Part shown: one piece after another, positions 53,548 to 62,141 of the stretch
How the letters are laid out: each line of letters starts with the position of its first letter
Position numbering within the stretch: position 1 is the first letter of the stretch
DNA from: Paenarthrobacter sp. JL.01a
GTDB lineage: Bacteria; Actinomycetota; Actinomycetes; Actinomycetales; Micrococcaceae
NCBI RefSeq assembly: GCF_025452095.1
Contig: NZ_CP104877.1
Location: 4,154,001-4,218,000 of the forward strand
DNA length: 64,000 bases
Direction: 5' to 3'
The notes under the pieces: model-generated
Told to the model about the DNA's origin: nothing
Seen by the model: the letters and a program-made list of their open reading frames with translations, nothing else
Databases searched by the model: none
Made by a program: the position numbers and the translations under genes

Positions 53548-54624
53548 CTATTCCTCTTCGGCCGTCCTCGACGACTCCCGCACAATGAGCTTCGGCGCCA
53601 GGTTCACCCGGCGCAGGGCTGGAGAGAGACCGGCCCCCTGTTTGCCAGCCAGCCGCTCCATGCACATGGTGACGGCGGCATGGCCGACATCCCGCTTGGG
53701 CGGCGCAATCGAGGTCAACGGCACAGCTGCCAGCTCAGCCACTTCGTCGTCATAAGCCACGATGGCGAAGTCCTGCGGCACCTCCATTCCGGACTCCTCC
53801 GCAAGGTGGATCAGCGTGATGGCTTCCTCGTCCGGGAGCACCAGCGCGGCGGTGGTACCTGTCCGCCGGCAGTCCTTCAGGAACCGGGAGAACTCTGCTT
53901 GATTGTTTCCACCAACCGGGCCAAGCCGGTCATATTCCATGACGGGCGCGTCGCTCTCGAGTCCCAGCTTGGCGACCATCCGCGCGTGGCTCTCCTTGAG
54001 CCATGGCGCGGTAGGGCTCTTTGCGACGGCGAGTGCAATCCTGCGGTGCCCCTGCGCGGCCAAGTGCTCCATGGCCAGCTCTGCGCCATAGCTGTGATCA
54101 GACATCACGGACTCAAATGCCCGGCTGGACCGTTCCACCAGGACTACAGGAATCTTGAGCCCTGCCAACAGCTCGAACGTCGGCGATCCCGGCTCCACGG
54201 GACCGGCCGAGGCCAGAAGGATACCGTCCACCGAGTTGGCCACAACCCGCTGGAGTTGCCGGTACTCGTCCTCCACAGAGTAGTTGCTGACACCCAGAAT
54301 GAGCCGGGCGTTCAAGGTCCGGGCTGCGGCTTCTGCTCCACGGATGATCTCCGGAAAGTAGTAGCCCGTGGTCGGCACGATCAGCCCGAGCGTGGCAAGG
54401 GGCTGCCGGGATCTCCTGTACTCGGCCTCCCCGGAACGCTCGGAAGCATTCCTGACTGCCCCGCCATGGACCCGACGCAACAAGCCTTGTCCGGCCAGCT
54501 GCGTCAGGTCCCGGCGGATGGTCATGGTGGAAAGCCCGGTCTTGGCGGCAAACTCGTTCACGGTCAGTGTTCCGCGCAGTTCCAGCTCGCGCAGGATCTT
54601 CGCGTGGCGTTCTCCGCTGAGCAT
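53548..54624 (-). CDS. DeoR-type HTH / LacI-type ligand domain hybrid regulator
   Basis: A 358-residue regulator. The N-terminal DeoR helix-turn-helix is GERHAKILRELELRGTLTVN then EFAAKTGLSTMTIRRDLTQL and LLRRVHGGAV. The rest is a periplasmic-binding-like LacI sensor (LATLGLIVPTTGYYFPEIIRG, VDGILLASAG, AAQGHRRIALAVAKSP and FAIVAYDDEVAELAAVPLTSI). This differs from standard DeoR proteins, whose sensor is a sugar-phosphate isomerase fold, so the inducer is probably a free sugar. It lies between the two propeller genes, and TGTTCGAA words lie before it and its neighbours. Confidence 0.88.
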   Translation of the reverse strand: MLSGERHAKILRELELRGTLTVNEFAAKTGLSTMTIRRDLTQLAGQGLLRRVHGGAVRNASERSGEAEYRRSRQPLATLGLIVPTTGYYFPEIIRGAEAAARTLNARLILGVSNYSVEDEYRQLQRVVANSVDGILLASAGPVEPGSPTFELLAGLKIPVVLVERSSRAFESVMSDHSYGAELAMEHLAAQGHRRIALAVAKSPTAPWLKESHARMVAKLGLESDAPVMEYDRLGPVGGNNQAEFSRFLKDCRRTGTTAALVLPDEEAITLIHLAEESGMEVPQDFAIVAYDDEVAELAAVPLTSIAPPKRDVGHAAVTMCMERLAGKQGAGLSPALRRVNLAPKLIVRESSRTAEEE

Positions 54625-54650
54625 GCCGACTCTCTTTCCAGGCGAAGTGA

Positions 54651-54676
54651 AGTTCGAACAACAGAAGTTCAAAACA
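54651..54676 (-). promoter_or_regulatory. Candidate operator of the propeller regulon, site 2
   Basis: AGTTCGAACA and AGTTCAAAACA are near-direct repeats 15 bases apart, 27 bases before the regulator start, and TGTTCGAA is contained on the minus strand. This suggests autoregulation. Confidence 0.5.
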
Positions 54677-54763
54677 AGCATAGGTGACCGAATGCACGCG
54701 CTGTGAGGCCCGCTTTACGCGCTATTTTGCCCGGGAAGCGCGTAGAGCGGGCCTCGCAACGAA

Positions 54764-56785
54764 CTACTTCCGGGGGTGGTCGTCGATGCGCACCAGGTTC
54801 CGGCCACGCATTGTGTAAAGATAACCGTCCTCGTCGTTGTTGATGTGCGAGCCGCTGTACCAGCCGCCGTCGATGTCCGCCACAACTGTGGTTACCGCGA
54901 AGGTCTTGGGATTGAAGCGGAAGACGCTCGTGTCGGAGACGCCGTACACCACCCCACGGTTGGTCACGAGGGCGGCGAAGCCATGGCTGGCGGCGGAGAT
55001 GTCCGAGCGGTGCACAACTTTCTGCTTGGGCAGGTCGATGACAAACAACCCGCCCTTGCGGGTCACGCCATAAAGGTACTTCCCCTGCACAGCCAGCGCC
55101 GAGATGCCGGCACCGGCCCCGGCGTCCAAGCGCCACAATTCCTTGCCTGCCACGGGGTCGAACGCCACCACTGTTCCGGTACCCTCCAGTCCGGGATTCC
55201 CGCCGCCCAGATACGCGACCCCTTCCCGGGAAGCCACGGCACGCAGCAACTGGACCTTGTCAATCGGGTTCACGAAGAAGCCCTTCTTGCCGGTCCGGGG
55301 ATCGTACGTCCAGAGCGATCCGCCGCCCTCAGTGTCCGCCTGCGCCGCCACCAGCACCAACTTGTTGACCTCGTCCCAGCACACATCAAGGGGCCGGTTT
55401 TGCTCCTTCGGGAAGGACGCCACCTGGAAGATCGGCTTGCCGCTTCGCGGATCGTAGCTCCAGATGCCCTGCCCGCTGTACTGCCCTGTGTACAGGACGC
55501 CGTCGACCACCACGGCATCCTTCGCTTCTCCGGGCGCGGTCAGATTGGTCACCTGCCCTGACCCGAGCGCGTGGCGTGCGATGACACCGTTGCCGCCCAC
55601 ATACACGTAGCCCGCTCCAGCCGCGATGCCCATGACTGATTGGGGATCGGACGGGGCACCTGCCTCGCCAAGGTCCGTGGTCTTCGTGGCACCAGTGACG
55701 GGATCGATCTCCGCCACAAACCCATAGCCAGAGGTCACCAGCAGCTTGCCCATCCGGGCGTCGACGCCCCAGATTTCGCCCAGGGACGGGCCTTGGTACG
55801 GCATCACGGAGATCGTATTGCCCACGGGGTCGTAGGCGAGCAGGCCGGTTTCATTGGCGAAGTAGGCCTTCCCGCCCAGCTCGGCGAAGTTTTTGGAGGT
55901 TTTTCCTTCGGATGCCGCCACAAGGTACGACGACGGATCGGTGACGCTTAGTGCCGCCACCTTGGAGTTCTGCACCGATCCTGCGGAACTGACCAGAACC
56001 TTGTCCCCGACGATGCCAAGGTCCCGGATGCTTGGATCAACGAGCATCTCCTTGGGCGTGACGTTTTTGAAGGTTTTGCCCGCATGGTCATAGGCGAACA
56101 GGCATGCCCGGCTTGCGCTGCCACCACCGTTGAGGGTGCTGCCTGCGCCGAAGAATATGGTCGCGTCTGTCGCCGCAACCGCCCGTGCCAAGGTAGCTCC
56201 CGGGTCCGGAATGCCGAGGCTTACGATCTGAGCCGTGGCGGGATCGTATTCCCACAGCGCGGGGGCGGTCGGGCTGCCTCCACCCACTGCATAGACCCGG
56301 CCGTCGGGTGCGACGCTGATGTCCCGGACATCTCGATCGCCAATGTAGCCCAGCGCCGTCGCCTCGGTGGACAGCTTTGTCAGGTCCCAGCGGAACAAGT
56401 TCGGTTTCGTGCCTGCGTCCTTCTGCAGCACACCGGCATAGAGGTACCGGCCCGATGAATCGGCAGCGAGGGTCTGAATGGAATGCCCGTTGCTGAGTTC
56501 TGTCTGGCCGGTGACCTTGCCGCTGGGGACGTGGAAAGCGATGATCCGCACGGGGTCCAGGTTCCGTGAACCAATGTAGAGGGTATCGCCCACCAGCAGA
56601 CCGCTCATGAGCGAGAACTGGACGACGGCGGGCCCCAGATCCAGTATCTCCGTCTCCTTTCCGCCGGGCTGGTCTTGGGTAGCGGCCGACGCCGGGTGGC
56701 CGGCTGCCAGTCCAAGCGCGGCAGCGAGCGACGCTGCTCCACCTGCCTGCAGGACCAGTCGTCTGCTGATGTGCGATGTGTCCAT
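54764..56785 (-). CDS. Tat-exported beta-propeller protein (paralogue 2)
   Basis: A 673-residue exported protein with the Tat signal SRRLVLQAGGAASLAAALGL ending in PASAATQ. The mature part is homologous to paralogue 1: DLGPAVVQFSLMSGLLVGDT against DLGPAVVQFSLMSSLLVGDT, followed by YIGSRNLDPVRII. The blades continue with YLYAGVLQKDAG, GRVYAVGGG, YVYVGGNGVIARH, GVAYLGGGN, YLYGVTRKGGLFVID and a final YLYTMRGRNLVRIDD. No catalytic residues are recognised. It is monocistronic and divergent from the ABC transporter genes, with a 26-base palindrome just upstream. The frame is open 44 codons further upstream, but the Tat signal sets the start. Confidence 0.8.
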   Translation of the reverse strand: MDTSHISRRLVLQAGGAASLAAALGLAAGHPASAATQDQPGGKETEILDLGPAVVQFSLMSGLLVGDTLYIGSRNLDPVRIIAFHVPSGKVTGQTELSNGHSIQTLAADSSGRYLYAGVLQKDAGTKPNLFRWDLTKLSTEATALGYIGDRDVRDISVAPDGRVYAVGGGSPTAPALWEYDPATAQIVSLGIPDPGATLARAVAATDATIFFGAGSTLNGGGSASRACLFAYDHAGKTFKNVTPKEMLVDPSIRDLGIVGDKVLVSSAGSVQNSKVAALSVTDPSSYLVAASEGKTSKNFAELGGKAYFANETGLLAYDPVGNTISVMPYQGPSLGEIWGVDARMGKLLVTSGYGFVAEIDPVTGATKTTDLGEAGAPSDPQSVMGIAAGAGYVYVGGNGVIARHALGSGQVTNLTAPGEAKDAVVVDGVLYTGQYSGQGIWSYDPRSGKPIFQVASFPKEQNRPLDVCWDEVNKLVLVAAQADTEGGGSLWTYDPRTGKKGFFVNPIDKVQLLRAVASREGVAYLGGGNPGLEGTGTVVAFDPVAGKELWRLDAGAGAGISALAVQGKYLYGVTRKGGLFVIDLPKQKVVHRSDISAASHGFAALVTNRGVVYGVSDTSVFRFNPKTFAVTTVVADIDGGWYSGSHINNDEDGYLYTMRGRNLVRIDDHPRK

Positions 56786-56860
56786 GGGAGCCCCGATTTC
56801 GTAGGTGTGGGTTGGGAACGTGTCCGAAAGATCTAACAGCCACAGGGAGGCATCGTCCAG

Positions 56861-56886
56861 CATTTTTGTTCGTTCGAACAAAAATG
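56861..56886. promoter_or_regulatory. 26-base operator palindrome, site 3
   Basis: CATTTTTGTTCG and its exact complement flank a TT centre, forming a perfect 12-2-12 palindrome 76 bases before the propeller 2 start, in the divergent region shared with the ABC operon. It contains TGTTCG and CGAACA half-sites. Confidence 0.7.
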
Positions 56887-56944
56887 GCAGTGGCGTCCTA
56901 TCAACTTCACCAGACACAGCGCGAATAACGGTTCAATCGCCATG

Positions 56945-56978
56945 TTTGAAAATGTTTGAAATCTTGAAGTTGTTCGAA
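56945..56978 (+). promoter_or_regulatory. Candidate operators before the ABC operon, site 4
   Basis: TTTGAAAATGTTTGAA (56945-56960) and TGTTCGAA (56971-56978) lie 80-113 bases before the binding protein gene. The first is a one-base variant of the sequence before propeller 1. Confidence 0.55.
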
Positions 56979-57057
56979 GCATGGAGCTTTCATGGACTCA
57001 TGTGTGGCCCCAACCACAATTCGTCGTTCGCATCGCAAGTCTTCAAAGGAGAACACC

Positions 57058-58371
57058 ATGAAGCGTCGCCAACTCTTCGCAGGAGTGGCAGGCCTGGCCG
57101 CCAGCACGCTCTTGCTCGCAGCCTGCGGCACGGGCCCGGCCCCCGCGTCCGCGCCAACACCCACTGAGGACCCCAGCGGGTCGATCACCTTCTGGTCATC
57201 GCTCGCCGGGATGGACAAGGTGGCAGAAGCATTCAACGCCAGCCAGGACAAGATCAAGGTCACTTTCGAGACCATCCCCAACGGTGCAAACGGCGGCTAT
57301 GCCAAGCTCTCCACGGCCATCACGGCGGGCAACGGTCCGGACGTCTCCACCATCGAGTACCCCCAACTGCCCCAGTTCGTCAGCAACGGACAGGTAGTTC
57401 CCATGGATGGCCTGATCGACCAGGCCTCCACAGTGGACAAACTGACCGACGAGACCAAGGCCCTGGTCCAGTTCGGCGACAAGACCTTCGGCCTGCCCTA
57501 CGACGCCGCCCCGATGATCATGTGGTACCGCAAAGACATGCTCGCGAAGGCCGGCGTCGAGGTCCCCAAGACCTGGGACGAGTTCGAAGAGGCGGGCAAA
57601 AAGCTCAAGGCCGCGCAGCCCGGTGCGTACCTGGCCAGCTTCAACCCGAACGAAGTGGCTGCGAGCGCCGGCCTGGCCTGGCAAGCCGGCGCCAAGTGGT
57701 TCGGGACGGAGGGCGACAGCTGGAAGGTCGGCATCAATGACCAAGCAACCAAGAAGGTGGCCACCTACTGGCAGAAGCTGATCGACGAAAAGATCGTGAA
57801 AGTCAGCCAGGCCTATAGCGATGAGTGGAGCCTGGACCTTGCCAACGGCACGGTAGTCGGCGTGGTGGGTGCGAACTGGAGCGCCACCGGCATCCAGAAG
57901 CGCACAGAAGCCAGCGGCCAGAAGGGCCAATGGATCGCGGCAGAACTCCCCAACTGGGGCTCGGAGGCCGGTGCGTTCTACGGCGGTTCGAGCTTCAACG
58001 TGACCAAGAGCAGCAAGAACCCGGCAGCTGCCGCGAAGTTCGTAGAGTTCCTCACTACCAACCCGGAGGCCATCAAGGCCCGCGGCAACACCGGTTCGGC
58101 GTTCCTGGCCTTCCCTGGCCTCACTCCCGTGGCGCAGCAGGCCTACGACGCGAGCTACTTCGGCAATGACATCTACGCGGTCTTCGACAAGGCGTACGGC
58201 ACCATCACCCCGGGCTGGCAGTGGGGACCCAACTGGGATTCCACCAACACCGCCCTCAAGGACGCCTACGGCAAGTTGACCACCGGCGGCACCATCCGCG
58301 AGGCGGTGGACACCGCACAGACAGCAACAGTTGACGGCCTGAAGCAATCGGGCCTGTCCGTTACCGAATAG
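57058..58371 (+). CDS. ABC sugar transporter solute-binding lipoprotein
   Basis: A 437-residue family 1 (MalE-like) binding protein. The lipoprotein signal ends in STLLLAACGTG, with the lipidated Cys at residue 23. GSITFWSSLAGMDKVAEAFN starts the mature fold. FGLPYDAAPMIMWYRKDML is the typical carbohydrate-binding hinge block, and AAKFVEFLTTNPEA the C-terminal one. AAAGGAG precedes the ATG. It is the first gene of an ABC operon divergent from propeller 2. No ATPase is encoded here, so it must use a shared MsiK-type ATPase. The substrate is probably an oligosaccharide. Confidence 0.93.
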   Translation: MKRRQLFAGVAGLAASTLLLAACGTGPAPASAPTPTEDPSGSITFWSSLAGMDKVAEAFNASQDKIKVTFETIPNGANGGYAKLSTAITAGNGPDVSTIEYPQLPQFVSNGQVVPMDGLIDQASTVDKLTDETKALVQFGDKTFGLPYDAAPMIMWYRKDMLAKAGVEVPKTWDEFEEAGKKLKAAQPGAYLASFNPNEVAASAGLAWQAGAKWFGTEGDSWKVGINDQATKKVATYWQKLIDEKIVKVSQAYSDEWSLDLANGTVVGVVGANWSATGIQKRTEASGQKGQWIAAELPNWGSEAGAFYGGSSFNVTKSSKNPAAAAKFVEFLTTNPEAIKARGNTGSAFLAFPGLTPVAQQAYDASYFGNDIYAVFDKAYGTITPGWQWGPNWDSTNTALKDAYGKLTTGGTIREAVDTAQTATVDGLKQSGLSVTE

Positions 58372-58380
58372 CCATCCCCG

Positions 58381-58408
58381 CCGGGAGCTTCCCCGAAGAA
58401 GCTCCCGG
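58381..58408 (+). terminator. Intercistronic hairpin after the binding protein gene
   Basis: CCGGGAGCTTC and its perfect complement flank CCCGAA, between the binding protein and the first permease gene. Such hairpins stabilise or partly terminate the message so the binding protein is made in excess. Confidence 0.7.
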
Positions 58409-58425
58409 CCAGCTAGGAGAATCCC

Positions 58426-59352
58426 ATGGCCACCCAGGCCCCCATCAAGCGCCGATCAGGCCGCGCACTGGCCGGAACCGGCGGCCCGACCGCAGCGTTG
58501 TTCCTGGTCCCGTTCTTTGCAGTCTTCGCCCTCGCGATGATCGCCCCGGTGATCTACTCGCTGGTGTTGAGCTTCCACGCGCAACAAAAATCCGGACTCG
58601 GGTTCAGCGAACCCAAGACCGTCTTTGTCGGGTTGGAGAACTACCTTCAGGTATTCCAGTCGGAGACCTTCATCGAGGGCATCGGCAGGCTTGCCCTGTA
58701 CTGCCTGATCTATATCCCGGCCATGGTGGGCGGCGCCGTGGTGTTCTCCTTGTTGCTGGATGCCACAGTGGCCAAAGCCAGGAAACTGTTCCAGCTCCTG
58801 GTCTTCCTTCCGCATGCTGTTCCGGGCGTGATCGCTGCCCTGATCTGGGCTTACCTTTACACTCCGGGGATCAGCCCCCTGGTCCAGGTACTGCAGGGCG
58901 GCGGCATTCAACTCAACTTCCTGGATGCCCATTTGGTGTTGCCTTCCATCGTCAACATCGGCGTGTGGGAGTGGACGGGCTACAACGTCATCATTCTCTT
59001 CACCGCGCTGCAGGCCGTGCCCCGGGAAATCCTGGAGGCGGCCCGCGTCGACGGCGCCGGTGAGATCCGGGCAGCCCTGAGCATCAAGTTCCCCCTGATC
59101 CTCCCGGCCCTCAGCGTCATCATGCTCTTCACCATCATCGGCACCCTGCAGCTCTTCACGGAGCCGTCCATCATCTCCAAGGCAACGGCATCGGTGACCA
59201 GCACATGGGTCCCCAATCTCTGGGCCTATGATGCAGCCTTCATCAGGCACAACCTGAACCAGGCGGCAGCTGCCTCCATCATCATCGCCGCTCTCGCCGC
59301 AGTCCTTTCCCTCATAGTCACCCGCTTCAGCTCGAGGATGAACAAGTCATGA
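58426..59352 (+). CDS. ABC sugar transporter permease (MalF/UgpA type)
   Basis: A 308-residue protein with six helices, of the binding-protein-dependent permease class. LFLVPFFAVFALAMIAPVIY is helix 1 and QLLVFLPHAVPGVIAALIWA the third. The EAA motif, contact site for the ATPase, is EILEAARVDGAGEIRAALSI with KFPLILPALS. AGGAG lies seven bases before the ATG. It overlaps the second permease by four bases. Confidence 0.94.
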   Translation: MATQAPIKRRSGRALAGTGGPTAALFLVPFFAVFALAMIAPVIYSLVLSFHAQQKSGLGFSEPKTVFVGLENYLQVFQSETFIEGIGRLALYCLIYIPAMVGGAVVFSLLLDATVAKARKLFQLLVFLPHAVPGVIAALIWAYLYTPGISPLVQVLQGGGIQLNFLDAHLVLPSIVNIGVWEWTGYNVIILFTALQAVPREILEAARVDGAGEIRAALSIKFPLILPALSVIMLFTIIGTLQLFTEPSIISKATASVTSTWVPNLWAYDAAFIRHNLNQAAAASIIIAALAAVLSLIVTRFSSRMNKS

Positions 59353-60263
59353 GCACCACCACACTCTCCCGCCCGCGGGGTACGGCACAGCAATCAACGC
59401 CACCTAAAAGCAAACGCAAGCCACACAATGCAGGCTTCGCCAGCAAGCTCACCGTCAACGGCCTCCTGGTCATCGGAGCCGCCTACATGGTGGTGCCCGT
59501 CCTGTGGCTGGTCTTCGCGTCCACGAAGAACGCGGCGGACCTCTACGGCACCAGCGCCTACGCCTTCGGAAACTTCTCCCTCTTCGAAAACATCGCAGCG
59601 GTGGCGCAGCAGGATAACGGGCTGTTCTTCCGCTGGCTGGCCAACTCGGTTCTCTACGCGGGCGTCGGGGCTGTCTTCGGCGGGCTGATCTCGGTCATGG
59701 CAGGGTATGCGTTCGACAAGTTCCAGTTCCGCGGCAAGGATTCCCTGTTTGGCTTCGTCTTGGTGGGCGTCCTCATCCCGAACACCGCCACAGTGTTGCC
59801 GATGTACCTGCTGGCCTCCGTCTTCGGACTCACCAACACCGTCTGGGCCATCCTCATCCCGGTCCTGTGCAACCCGTTCGGCGTCTACCTGGCCAGGGTG
59901 TATTCGGCGTCCTACGTGCCGGGAGAAACCTTGGAAGCAGCCCGCATGGACGGCGCCGGACCAATCCGCAGCTTCTTCTCGCTGGGATTGCCCATGATGA
60001 TGCCCGGCTACATCACCATCGCCCTGTTCCAGTTCGTCGGCGTGTGGAACAACTTCATGCTGCCCCTGGTGATGCTGCAGGACCAAAAACTGCTTCCCGT
60101 CAGTGTCGGCATCTCCATTTGGCAGGGCTATTCGGTCCCGCAGCCGGAGTTCACGCCCATGGTCATTACCGGTTCGCTGTTGTCCATCATTCCGCTGCTG
60201 GTCGCCTTCATCCTGCTGCAGCGCTTCTGGAAGTCCGGCCTCACCGCAGGGAGCGTCAAGTGA
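59349..60263 (+). CDS. ABC sugar transporter permease (MalG/UgpE type)
   Basis: A 304-residue, six-helix permease. LTVNGLLVIGAAYMVVPVLW is helix 1, and the EAA loop is ETLEAARMDGAGPIRSFFSL then GLPMMMPGYITIALFQF. It forms the membrane channel with the preceding permease. An ATGA overlap couples it to that gene, and its last codons overlap the GTG start of the dehydrogenase gene. Confidence 0.94.
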   Translation: MSTTTLSRPRGTAQQSTPPKSKRKPHNAGFASKLTVNGLLVIGAAYMVVPVLWLVFASTKNAADLYGTSAYAFGNFSLFENIAAVAQQDNGLFFRWLANSVLYAGVGAVFGGLISVMAGYAFDKFQFRGKDSLFGFVLVGVLIPNTATVLPMYLLASVFGLTNTVWAILIPVLCNPFGVYLARVYSASYVPGETLEAARMDGAGPIRSFFSLGLPMMMPGYITIALFQFVGVWNNFMLPLVMLQDQKLLPVSVGISIWQGYSVPQPEFTPMVITGSLLSIIPLLVAFILLQRFWKSGLTAGSVK

Positions 60264-61273
60264 ACCACACACCGTTGAACGTAGCCCTGGCCATGGGACC
60301 GGGCGTCGCACCGCGGATCTTCCCACCCAGCACGCTTGCCACGCTGGCCCCGGACCTCCTGCTCCTGAACCAAGAGCCCATGGAAGAATTCACCAGCCAA
60401 AGCTCCCGGGAAATCCTGGCGGGCACGGACATTCTCATCACCGGGTGGAATTGTCCCGTCATCGATGAAACCGTCCTCGGCGCCGCGCCCCGGCTCCGGT
60501 ACATCCTCCACGCCGGCGGGACCACCAAGCACCACATCACGGAAGCGTGCTGGGAGCGCGGCATCCAGGTCAGCACGGCGGCGGAGGTCAACGCCATTCC
60601 GGTGGCCGAGTACACCGTTGCGATGATCCTGCTGGCCAACAAACGCATCCTGCAGTTGGCCCAAAAACTCCACGTGGAAAAGAAGGCAGTGGAACCGGAC
60701 CAGCTGTTCCCCGACATGGGCAACTACGGCAAGCGCGTGGGGATCATCGGCGCCTCGAAGATCGGCCGCCATGTCATCCGACTTTTGGCACCCTATGACC
60801 TCGACGTCGTTGTCTCCGACCCCTATCTGGACGATGCAGCGGCAGCTGCCCTCGGCGTCGAACGCGTCAGCCTGGAAGCGCTCGTGGCGACATCCGACGT
60901 CGTAAGCCTCCACGCGCCGTCGTTGGCGTCCACCGAGAACCTCCTGCATGCCGGGCTGATCGCCCAACTGCGAAAGGGCGCTACCTTCATCAACACATCA
61001 CGCGGCGAGCTCGTGGACCAGGAAGCGCTCCTGGCGCGCATCCAGGAGGGCACCCTGTACGCCGTGCTGGACGTCACCACGCCGTGGGTTTTGCCGCCTG
61101 GGTCCGCGTTTTACACGCACCCCAATGTGCTGCTGACCCCGCACGCGGCGGGTTCGTTGGGCACCGAACTTGAGCGGATGGCCGCAAGCACCATTGAGGA
61201 GGCCCTGAGAGTTGCCTGCCGCAAGCCCTTGCTCCACCCGCTGCATGCCAAGGATTTTGCCTTCACGGCGTGA
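60260..61273 (+). CDS. D-isomer-specific 2-hydroxyacid dehydrogenase family protein
   Basis: A 337-residue NAD(P)-dependent dehydrogenase. The NAD loop is KRVGIIGASKIGRHVIRLLA. Catalytic residues are the Arg in FINTSRGELVDQEAL, the Glu region after it and the His in LLTPHAAGSLG. It starts with GTG after GGGAG and overlaps the permease gene by four bases, so it belongs to the ABC operon. It may act on a 2-keto or hydroxy acid derived from the imported substrate. A longer frame from 59867 runs through the permease gene and is rejected. Confidence 0.88.
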   Translation: MNHTPLNVALAMGPGVAPRIFPPSTLATLAPDLLLLNQEPMEEFTSQSSREILAGTDILITGWNCPVIDETVLGAAPRLRYILHAGGTTKHHITEACWERGIQVSTAAEVNAIPVAEYTVAMILLANKRILQLAQKLHVEKKAVEPDQLFPDMGNYGKRVGIIGASKIGRHVIRLLAPYDLDVVVSDPYLDDAAAAALGVERVSLEALVATSDVVSLHAPSLASTENLLHAGLIAQLRKGATFINTSRGELVDQEALLARIQEGTLYAVLDVTTPWVLPPGSAFYTHPNVLLTPHAAGSLGTELERMAASTIEEALRVACRKPLLHPLHAKDFAFTA

Positions 61274-61408
61274 CAGCGGAGATGGCGGCGGCAGGAGCAG
61301 GGGCTGCGCTCCGCGCACATGTCCACTAGGGTCGGTTGGAGCGGGTCAACCCGCAACAACACCGTCGACGAGCCGGTTCCGGCCGTGCCGTCGGAAAGGA
61401 ACGCCGCT

Positions 61409-62020
61409 ATGGACACTTTCAAAATCGGTTATTTCGTTGGAAGCCTTGCCAGCAATTCGATCAATCGGACCCTCTCCAAAGCGCTGATCAGCGTGGCACC
61501 GCCTGAACTTGAGTTCCATGAGATCGAAATCAAGGACCTTCCGCTCTACAGCTCGGACTACGACGCCGACTTCCCGCCAGCAGGCAAGGCATTGAAGGAT
61601 GCAATCGCAGCCTCGGACGGCATCTTGTTCATCTCCCCGGAATACAACCGTTCCATCCCGGGCGCCCTGAAAAACGCGATCGACTGGGGGTCGCGGCCCT
61701 GGGGAACCAATTCTTTCGCCCGCAAACCTACCGGAATCATCGGCGCTTCGCCGGGCGGCATCGGCACGGCGGTGATGCAGTCCTCCATGCGCAGCGTCCT
61801 GAGCTTCCTTGACGCTCCGCAGCTGAACGCGCCGGAGGCGTACATCCGCTTCGTCGCAGACGCTTACGACGCCGACGGTTCCGTCCGCGATGAAGGCACC
61901 GCTGCGCTGTTGCGGCACTACATGGAGGAGTACAGCGCGTTCGTCCAGCGTGTCCTTGCGGCCAACGCACCTGGCCATATTGGCGACCAGGAGCCGGACG
62001 CGGACAAGCTGAACCGGTAG
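61409..62020 (+). CDS. NAD(P)H-dependent FMN reductase
   Basis: A 203-residue flavodoxin-fold reductase of the ArsH/chromate reductase type. The FMN phosphate loop is VGSLASNSINRTLSKAL, and the flavin-binding motif FISPEYNRSIPGALKNAIDW carries PEYN. AAAGGAA precedes the ATG. An upstream start at 61319 adds 30 unrelated residues. It reduces quinones, azo compounds or FMN with NAD(P)H in the cytoplasm. It is monocistronic, with a strong terminator after it. Confidence 0.92.
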   Translation: MDTFKIGYFVGSLASNSINRTLSKALISVAPPELEFHEIEIKDLPLYSSDYDADFPPAGKALKDAIAASDGILFISPEYNRSIPGALKNAIDWGSRPWGTNSFARKPTGIIGASPGGIGTAVMQSSMRSVLSFLDAPQLNAPEAYIRFVADAYDADGSVRDEGTAALLRHYMEEYSAFVQRVLAANAPGHIGDQEPDADKLNR

Positions 62021-62029
62021 TCCGGGCAC

Positions 62030-62058
62030 GGGTGCCGCCTTTTGCGAAGGCGGCACCC
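62030..62058 (+). terminator. Hairpin terminator after the FMN reductase
   Basis: GGGTGCCGCCTT and its perfect complement flank TTGCG, ten bases after the stop codon. Confidence 0.85.
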
Positions 62059-62141
62059 CCGGAACATCCACTGCGCCAATTTAGTCAGTATGCTTACGAG
62101 TATGAGGATTCGCGAACACGCCCCCTACTCAGGAGATACCG

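Noticed and set aside
59867..61273. 468-residue version of the 2-hydroxyacid dehydrogenase
   Set aside because: The extra 131 residues overlap the MalG-type permease out of frame. The GTG at 60260 has a good binding site.
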